From the NCBI GenBank assembly GCA_035550715.1, contig DASZOP010000197.1:1-6260 (forward strand): a stretch of DNA of 6,260 bases, in the 5' to 3' direction. Position numbers and translations under genes: made by a program. The notes under the pieces were generated by a model. It made no database searches. It was given only the letters and a program-made list of their open reading frames with translations, and was not told where the DNA came from. Origin of the DNA: DASRVA01 sp035550715 (GTDB lineage Bacteria > Gemmatimonadota > Gemmatimonadetes > JACCXV01 > JAHWKZ01). How positions within the stretch are numbered: the stretch's first letter is position 1; the number at the start of each line of letters is the position of its first letter. Shown piece after piece: positions 1-4,603 of the stretch.

Positions 1-934
1 TGTCGAGCATGAGGAAGTCGCCGACCGCCGAGGGCACGCGAAGCCCGCTCGCCACCGTGCGCGGGTCGGCGACCGGCGCGGCGTGGTCGAGGCCGGCCTC
101 GAAGGCGCGGACGATCGGGGCGCATCCCACCGCCTGGACGGTGATCATCCGCGGTCTTGCCGTGCCGATCCATCCCAGCGCCTCCAGTTCCTCGAACGCC
201 TTCCACATTCCGATCAGACCCGTGCCGCCGCCGGTCGGATAGACGATCGCGTCAGGGAGAGTCCACCCGAGGGCCTCGGCCAGCTCGTACCCCATCGTCT
301 TCTTCCCTTCCACGCGGTACGGCTCGCGGAGGGTGGAGATGTCGAACCCGCCCTCTTCCTCGCACCGCTCGCGGACCCGGCGGCCGGCGTCGGCGATCGA
401 TCCCGCGACCCTCTCGACGGTCGCCCCGAAGGCGAGGGTCTCGGCCACGATCGGGGCCGGAGTGTCGTCCGGGACGACCACCGAGCACGGGATCCCCGCC
501 GCCGCGGCGTAGGCGGCCGCTGCGCTGCCGGCGTTCCCGGCGCTCGGGAGCAGGATCCGCTGCGCACCCAGCGCGCGCGCACGGTGCACCGCCACCGCCA
601 TGCCGCGTGCCTTGAAGGAGCCGGTCGGGTTCTGGGTCTCGTCCTTGAGGAGGAGCCGGTCGAGCCCGATCGCGGGCCCGATCCGCCGCGAGCGGAGGAG
701 CGGGGTCCCGCCTTCGCCCAGCGTGAGCGGCTCCTCGTCCGGGCCGATCGGCAGGACCTCACGCCAGCGCCACAGGTCGTGACGCCGCGCGGCCAGGTCC
801 TCCGGGCGCCACAGGCCGGCGATCGCCTCGAGATCGTAGCGGACGAGGAGCGGGCCGCCGCAGGGGCAGAGGTTCTGAAGCCGCTCGGCCGTGTGAGCCC
901 GCCCGCAGCGGGCGCACTCCAGATCGGCGCTCAC
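1..934 (-). CDS. thrC: Threonine synthase, PLP-dependent (3' end outside window)
   Basis: Threonine synthase converts O-phosphohomoserine to threonine using pyridoxal phosphate. The frame opens with GTG at 932-934, overlapping the ispF TGA by four bases (GTGA), and stays open for 311 codons to the window edge. The N-terminus MSADLECARCGRAHTAERLQ is a small zinc-ribbon-like region with C7, C10, C23 and C25. It is followed by DLWRWREVLPI and EGGTPLLRS, then the PLP lysine motif NPTGSFKARGM (K108), SAGNAGSAAAAYAA, and the phosphate-binding PTGGGTGLIGMWKAF (235-239). The zinc ribbon plus the GGGTGLIGMWKAF type matches threonine synthases closely. Related fold type II enzymes such as threonine dehydratase or cysteate synthase are less likely. 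The C-terminal part is missing. ThrC is not part of the MEP pathway, so its place in the operon looks like convenience rather than shared function. Confidence 0.9.
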   Translation of the reverse strand, partial: MSADLECARCGRAHTAERLQNLCPCGGPLLVRYDLEAIAGLWRPEDLAARRHDLWRWREVLPIGPDEEPLTLGEGGTPLLRSRRIGPAIGLDRLLLKDETQNPTGSFKARGMAVAVHRARALGAQRILLPSAGNAGSAAAAYAAAAGIPCSVVVPDDTPAPIVAETLAFGATVERVAGSIADAGRRVRERCEEEGGFDISTLREPYRVEGKKTMGYELAEALGWTLPDAIVYPTGGGTGLIGMWKAFEELEALGWIGTARPRMITVQAVGCAPIVRAFEAGLDHAAPVADPRTVASGLRVPSAVGDFLMLD

Positions 935-1416
935 TCCGGGCGAGCCAGGATCGTCGCCACCGCCATGGCCGCGATCCCCTCCCGCCGTCCGACGAACCCC
1001 AGCCCCTCCATCGTCGTCGCCTTGACGCCGACCTCGGCCGGTCCGATCGAGAGGGCCCCGGCGATCTCCGACTTCATCTTGTCCGCGTGCGGAGCGATCC
1101 GCGGCTCCTCGGCGAGGACGGTGGCGTCGACGCTCACGATCTCCCAGCCCGCCTCGCGAACGCGGGCGGCGACGACCCGCAGCACTTCGCGGCTGTCGGC
1201 GTCCTTCCACCGTGGATCGTCGGGCGGGAAATGATGTCCGATGTCCCCGAGTGCGGCCGCCCCCAGGAGCGCATCGGCGATCGCGTGGCAGAGGACGTCG
1301 GCGTCCGAGTATCCGGCCAGCCCGCGAGGATGGTCGATCTGGACCCCGCCCAGGACCAGACGACGTCCCTCGGCGAAGGGATGGACGTCGAACCCGAGAC
1401 CGGTGCGGACTACCAC
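931..1416 (-). CDS. ispF: 2-C-methyl-D-erythritol 2,4-cyclodiphosphate synthase (IspF)
   Basis: IspF cyclises CDP-methylerythritol 2-phosphate to MEcPP with release of CMP, two steps after IspD. At 161 residues it is full length. The metal ligands are in GFDVHPF (D10, H12) and in GYSDADVLCHAIADALLGAA (H44). They are followed by GDIGHHFPP, the substrate-binding TVLAEEPRIAPH, and the family signature KATTMEGLGFVGRREGIAA. The start is a GTG at 1414-1416, seven bases of overlap with the ispD end, reading GTGGTAGTCCGC. No strong Shine-Dalgarno sequence is seen, so coupled translation with ispD is likely. The stop TGA (931-933) overlaps the thrC GTG. IspE, the enzyme between the two steps, is not in the window. 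Confidence 0.97.
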   Translation of the reverse strand: MVVRTGLGFDVHPFAEGRRLVLGGVQIDHPRGLAGYSDADVLCHAIADALLGAAALGDIGHHFPPDDPRWKDADSREVLRVVAARVREAGWEIVSVDATVLAEEPRIAPHADKMKSEIAGALSIGPAEVGVKATTMEGLGFVGRREGIAAMAVATILARPE

Positions 1417-2096
1417 CGGACGCCGCCGTCGGCGATCGTGCGCTCCGCCCAGGCCCAGTCGGCGGGCTCGGTGAGCTTCCGGTTGAGTGCCTCGCCGGGG
1501 AGCCAGCTCACCGCGTAGCCCAGCCGTTCGCAGAGCTCGGCGTCGTCGGTGGCCTCCTCGGGACCGGCCTCCTGGTGAGCGCGGCTCAGGATCGTCTGCG
1601 GGAACCCCTGCGGGGTCTGGGCGGCGACGAAGCGGGTCCGGTCGCGGGTCCCGACCACGCGCTCGCCCGCCACCTCCTTGAGCGTGTCGTGGATCGGCAG
1701 CGCCGGAAGGATGGCCCGCCCGGCGGCGGCCCTTCGCGCGATCCGCTCACAGAGCCCACGCGAGGCGAAGGGTCGCGACGCGTCGTGGACGAGCACGGTC
1801 GCCGCGTCCGGGATCGACCGGAGCCCGGCCTGGACCGAATCCTGTCGGCGGGGTCCGCCGGGCGTCACCCGGAGGCGGCTCCCGGAGGCCGGCAGATGCG
1901 CGCGGAAGAGGTCCTCCCCATCCTCCAACCGGTCGGCCGGGAGGACCAGCACCAGCGGCCCCGAGAGCGCCTCGAGGAGCGGGCGCGCCGCCCAGCACAT
2001 GGCGGGTCGACCACCCAGGAGACGGAACTGCTTGGCCCCTCCGCCCATCCGGAGGCCGCGTCCCGCGGCGACCAGGACCGCCGCGGCGGGGATCAG
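1410..2096 (-). CDS. ispD: 2-C-methyl-D-erythritol 4-phosphate cytidylyltransferase (IspD)
   Basis: IspD joins MEP and CTP to give CDP-methylerythritol, the third step of the MEP isoprenoid pathway. Visible motifs are the nucleotide-binding loop VLVAAGRGLRMGGGAKQF, GGPRRQDSVQAGL, VLVHDASRPF, DTLKEV, FVAAQTPQGF and TDDAELCERLGY. The first ATG (2046-2048) falls inside the nucleotide-binding loop, so it cannot be the true start. Reading upstream in frame to about 2195 shows no ATG, GTG or TTG. The best candidate is CTG at 2094-2096, which overlaps the yacL-like TGA by three bases within CTGATC and gives an N-terminus of (M)IPAAAVLVAAG and 228 residues, a normal length. A weak GAAGGGG lies about eleven bases upstream. 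The stop TAG at 1410-1412 lies within the ispF start region. The function is secure; the exact start is inferred. Confidence 0.94.
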   Translation of the reverse strand: MIPAAAVLVAAGRGLRMGGGAKQFRLLGGRPAMCWAARPLLEALSGPLVLVLPADRLEDGEDLFRAHLPASGSRLRVTPGGPRRQDSVQAGLRSIPDAATVLVHDASRPFASRGLCERIARRAAAGRAILPALPIHDTLKEVAGERVVGTRDRTRFVAAQTPQGFPQTILSRAHQEAGPEEATDDAELCERLGYAVSWLPGEALNRKLTEPADWAWAERTIADGGVRW

Positions 2097-3151
2097 GGGC
2101 GCCCGGCCCCTTCGACCGCCTCGTGAGGACCGAGCTCCGGCTCGGAGCCGAGGCCGTGGATCGCTTCGCCCCGCTTCTTGGCGAAGATCAGGGTCCCCGC
2201 TCGCGTCTGATGAAGGCCCGTCACGGCCACGCGGACCGTCCGGCCGATGTCGTCGCGTGCGTCCTCCACGACGACCATGTTGCCGTTCTCGAGATAGCCG
2301 ACCGCCTGCTCCTTCTCCTTGCCGGGCTTTACGAGGCGGACGACGAGCTCGTCGCCGGAAAGGATCTCCGGCTCCAGCATGCGCGCGATCTCGTCCAGGT
2401 TCACGATCGGGATCCCGCGCCGGGCGGCCTCCTTGATCAGGGCCGGATTGTGGGTCACGATGCGGGCGTCGTGCTGGACGGCATAGTCGAGGACGCCCTC
2501 GATCTCGCCGTGCAGAAGATCGAGCTCGCGAATGTAGATCGGGCGGAGCCGGTTCTGCTGGAGGCGCTTGAGGCTCTCCAGGCCCCGCTCTCCCCGGAAC
2601 CGCTCCAGCGGAACGTGGCTGGCGGCCATCTCGTTGAGCTGATCGACGACGAAGCGCGGTACGATGATCTCGCCGGAGAGGAGGGGGCTTTCGGCCAGGC
2701 GGACGATCCGGCCGTCGATCAGGGACTTCTCGCCGACCAGGAAGCGGGTCCCCCGCCCGCCGTCCGCCTCGGGCTGTCGGAAGATCGTCAGGTCATGCGT
2801 GACCGCGCGACCGACCACGGCTCCGAGATAGCCGCAGACGAGCACGAAGAGAGCGATCGCGAACGTCGCGATCCGCGCGCTGCCGCCCACGTAGCCGGCG
2901 ATGAGCGGCATCCCGCTCGCGATCAGCAGCACCATAGCGGCCAGCGTCAGCCCGAGCACGAGCCCGATCCCCGCGGTCAGGACCTGCCGGGCGTCGCTCT
3001 GGCGGATCCGCGCTTCCAGCAGCAGGGTCAGGAGGAGCACCGCGCCTCCCGTCCCCAGCACCGTGTAGGTGACCCAGTCGGGCTCCAGCAGCGCGGCCGC
3101 CACGCCCGCCCAGAGGATCAGGATGGCGAAGACCACACGCAGGTATCTCAT
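2093..3151 (-). CDS. Membrane-anchored PIN/TRAM domain protein, YacL-like, with degenerate PIN active site
   Basis: This 352-residue protein is built like Bacillus YacL. It has four predicted membrane segments (about residues 5-22, 27-45, 58-80 and 92-114), a cytoplasmic PIN-like domain (about 135-258) and a TRAM domain (about 262-325, with LVKPGKEKEQAVGYLENGNMV and the TGLHQTRAGTLIFAK end). PIN domains are usually metal-dependent RNases with four acidic residues; TRAM binds RNA. Matched against the YacL pattern from memory, LDTSVIIDGRI appears as VGEKSLIDGRI (first Asp is G140), KELQ as DQLN (Glu is Q171), the third Asp is probably E218, and VTND is VTHN (Asp is N235). Nuclease activity is therefore doubtful, although D146, D170 and E141 lie close by. 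A strong Shine-Dalgarno sequence fixes the ATG start. It ends in a TGA overlapping the proposed ispD start. The cellular role is unknown. Confidence 0.9.
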   Translation of the reverse strand: MRYLRVVFAILILWAGVAAALLEPDWVTYTVLGTGGAVLLLTLLLEARIRQSDARQVLTAGIGLVLGLTLAAMVLLIASGMPLIAGYVGGSARIATFAIALFVLVCGYLGAVVGRAVTHDLTIFRQPEADGGRGTRFLVGEKSLIDGRIVRLAESPLLSGEIIVPRFVVDQLNEMAASHVPLERFRGERGLESLKRLQQNRLRPIYIRELDLLHGEIEGVLDYAVQHDARIVTHNPALIKEAARRGIPIVNLDEIARMLEPEILSGDELVVRLVKPGKEKEQAVGYLENGNMVVVEDARDDIGRTVRVAVTGLHQTRAGTLIFAKKRGEAIHGLGSEPELGPHEAVEGAGRP

Positions 3152-3223
3152 GCGCTTCCTCCCGTCGAATGATGCGCCGCCGGATGTATGGGATGATGGG
3201 CGGCACGTTGGGGCAGGGATCTC
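3152..3223 (-). promoter_or_regulatory. 72-base gap between radA and the yacL-like gene: leader region
   Basis: This is the only intergenic space in the window. Besides the ribosome binding site it contains a 6-bp GC inverted repeat (gccgcc at 3176-3181 with ggcggc at 3199-3204, 17-base loop) but no T-run, so it is not a convincing Rho-independent terminator. On the minus strand a weak AT-richer patch (CCCATACATCC) could serve as a -10 region, but no matching -35 was found. A secondary promoter for yacL-ispD-ispF-thrC is possible but not shown. Confidence 0.3.
3156..3163 (-). promoter_or_regulatory. Strong Shine-Dalgarno sequence of the yacL-like gene
   Basis: The minus strand reads GGGAGGAA, followed by GCGC and the ATG at 3149-3151. 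The GGAGG core lies six bases from the start codon. It is the best ribosome binding site in the window and supports both the chosen start and independent initiation of this gene, unlike its overlapping neighbours. Confidence 0.8.
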
Positions 3224-4603
3224 TCATGGCTCGAGTGCGAGCCGTACGGCCTCGCGGACCGATGAGGCGGCTTCGAGACTCATTTCGTGGTCCCTGGCCT
3301 GTAAGATCTCCGTCTCGACCCTCTTTCCGCCACCCCCGACGACCGCGCGGCGGAAACCGAGCCGCGCGGCCTCGCGAAGACGGGCCGAAGCGTGCCGGAC
3401 GGGGCGGATCTCGCCGGTCAGGCCGACCTCGCCGAACACGACGGTGCCGGGCCGGACCGGCCGATCGGCGTGGCTCGACGCGAGCGCCACGACGACACCC
3501 AGGTCGACGGCCGGCTCGCTCAGCGTGAGGCCCCCGACCACGTTGAGGAATACGTCCCGCCCGCCGACGGCGTAGCCGGCCCGCTTCTCGAGCACGGCCA
3601 GGAGCAGCGCCATGCGACGGGCGTCGAATCCGCCCGCCACCCGCTGAGGCGTCCCGTAGGGGCTCTGCGCCACCAGCGCCTGGATCTCGATCAGGAGGGG
3701 TCGTGTCCCCTCGAGGCTCGCGACGTGCGCCGATCCCGGCGCCGGGTTCGCGGACCGCTCGGGATCGAGGAAGAACGAGGACGGGTTCTCGACCGCTTCG
3801 AGCCCCGCCCCCGTCATCGTGAACACGGCGATCTCGTGCGTCGAGCCGAAGCGGTTCTTGAGCGCCCGGAGGACGCGATGCTCGTGCTGGACGTCGCCGT
3901 CGAACTGAAGGACGGCGTCCACCGCGTGCTCGAGGGTCTTGGGACCGGCGATCCCGCCGCCCTTGGTGACGTGACCGATCAGGAAGGCCGCTGTCCCGCT
4001 CGACTTGCAGAGCCGCTGAAAGGCCCCGGCCGCGGCGCGGACCTGGGAGACCGAGCCGGGCGCGCTCGAGAGCGCCGGGTCGTAGACCGTCTGGATCGAG
4101 TCGCAGACGACGATCGCCGGCCGGGCCCGCTCGCAGGCCGAGAGGAGCGCCTCGAGCTCGGTCCCGGCGGCGACCAGCACCCCGTCCGTGTCGACGCCCA
4201 GCCGCTCGGCCCGGATCCGGATCTGTGCCGGCGACTCCTCGCCGGCCAGGTAGAGCACCGTCCGGCCCTGCTCGGCCAGCCGCCCCGCCACCTGGAGGAG
4301 GAGCGTCGACTTCCCGATCCCGGGCTCGCCCCCGACCAGGTAGAGGCCGCCCGGCACGATGCCGCCGCCCAGGAGGCGGTCCAGCTCGGCCGTTCCCGAG
4401 CCGATCCGCTCGAGCTCGGCGGCGTTCACGTCGGTCAGCCGATGGACGGGCGTCGCCTCTTCAGCCCGGCGAGCGGCTGCGGCCTCGACCCTCTCCTCGA
4501 CCAGCGTGTTCCACTCCCCGCAATCCGCGCACCGGCCCGCCCACCGCGGCGCGACGGCCCCGCAGGAGGTGCAGGTGAAGCGGGTCCGGGGGCGGGCGGT
4601 CAC
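3224..4603 (-). CDS. radA: DNA repair protein RadA (Sms)
   Basis: RadA is a RecA-related hexameric ATPase that drives branch migration of recombination intermediates during DNA repair and strand exchange. The 459-residue length is normal for the family. In order, the protein has an N-terminal C4 zinc finger (C11, C14, C25, C28); a RecA-like core with Walker A GGEPGIGKST (K98) and Walker B IVVCDS (D168); the RadA-specific motif KNRFG at 249-253; and a C-terminal Lon-protease-like domain with GGFDARRMALLLAVLEKR and VFGEVGLTGEIRPV. The start is a GTG at 4601-4603 whose last two bases lie inside the dnaB TGA (GTGA, 4-base overlap). It has no convincing Shine-Dalgarno sequence, so translation is probably coupled to dnaB. 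The start also places the zinc finger at the usual distance from the N-terminus. Ends in TGA at 3224-3226. Confidence 0.97.
   Translation of the reverse strand: MTARPRTRFTCTSCGAVAPRWAGRCADCGEWNTLVEERVEAAAARRAEEATPVHRLTDVNAAELERIGSGTAELDRLLGGGIVPGGLYLVGGEPGIGKSTLLLQVAGRLAEQGRTVLYLAGEESPAQIRIRAERLGVDTDGVLVAAGTELEALLSACERARPAIVVCDSIQTVYDPALSSAPGSVSQVRAAAGAFQRLCKSSGTAAFLIGHVTKGGGIAGPKTLEHAVDAVLQFDGDVQHEHRVLRALKNRFGSTHEIAVFTMTGAGLEAVENPSSFFLDPERSANPAPGSAHVASLEGTRPLLIEIQALVAQSPYGTPQRVAGGFDARRMALLLAVLEKRAGYAVGGRDVFLNVVGGLTLSEPAVDLGVVVALASSHADRPVRPGTVVFGEVGLTGEIRPVRHASARLREAARLGFRRAVVGGGGKRVETEILQARDHEMSLEAASSVREAVRLALEP

Noticed and set aside
214..762. 182-codon minus-strand open frame overlapping thrC in another frame
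   Set aside because: The threonine synthase frame (from the GTG at 934) explains this region fully; the alternative protein is Arg/Ser-rich and motif-free.
83..1234. Long plus-strand open frame opposite thrC and ispF
   Set aside because: It is antisense to two clearly conserved enzymes, and its protein is rich in Arg, Pro and Gly with no recognisable motif. Such open frames are common on the opposite strand of high-GC genes.
2123..3172. 349-codon plus-strand open frame opposite the yacL-like gene
   Set aside because: It is antisense to a protein with clear membrane segments and PIN/TRAM motifs. The plus-strand product is Asp/Arg/His-rich with no motif.
3174..3205. GC-rich inverted repeat in the radA-yacL gap as a terminator
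   Set aside because: The stem is only 6 bp with a 17-base loop and no T-run follows on either strand, so it does not qualify as a Rho-independent terminator.
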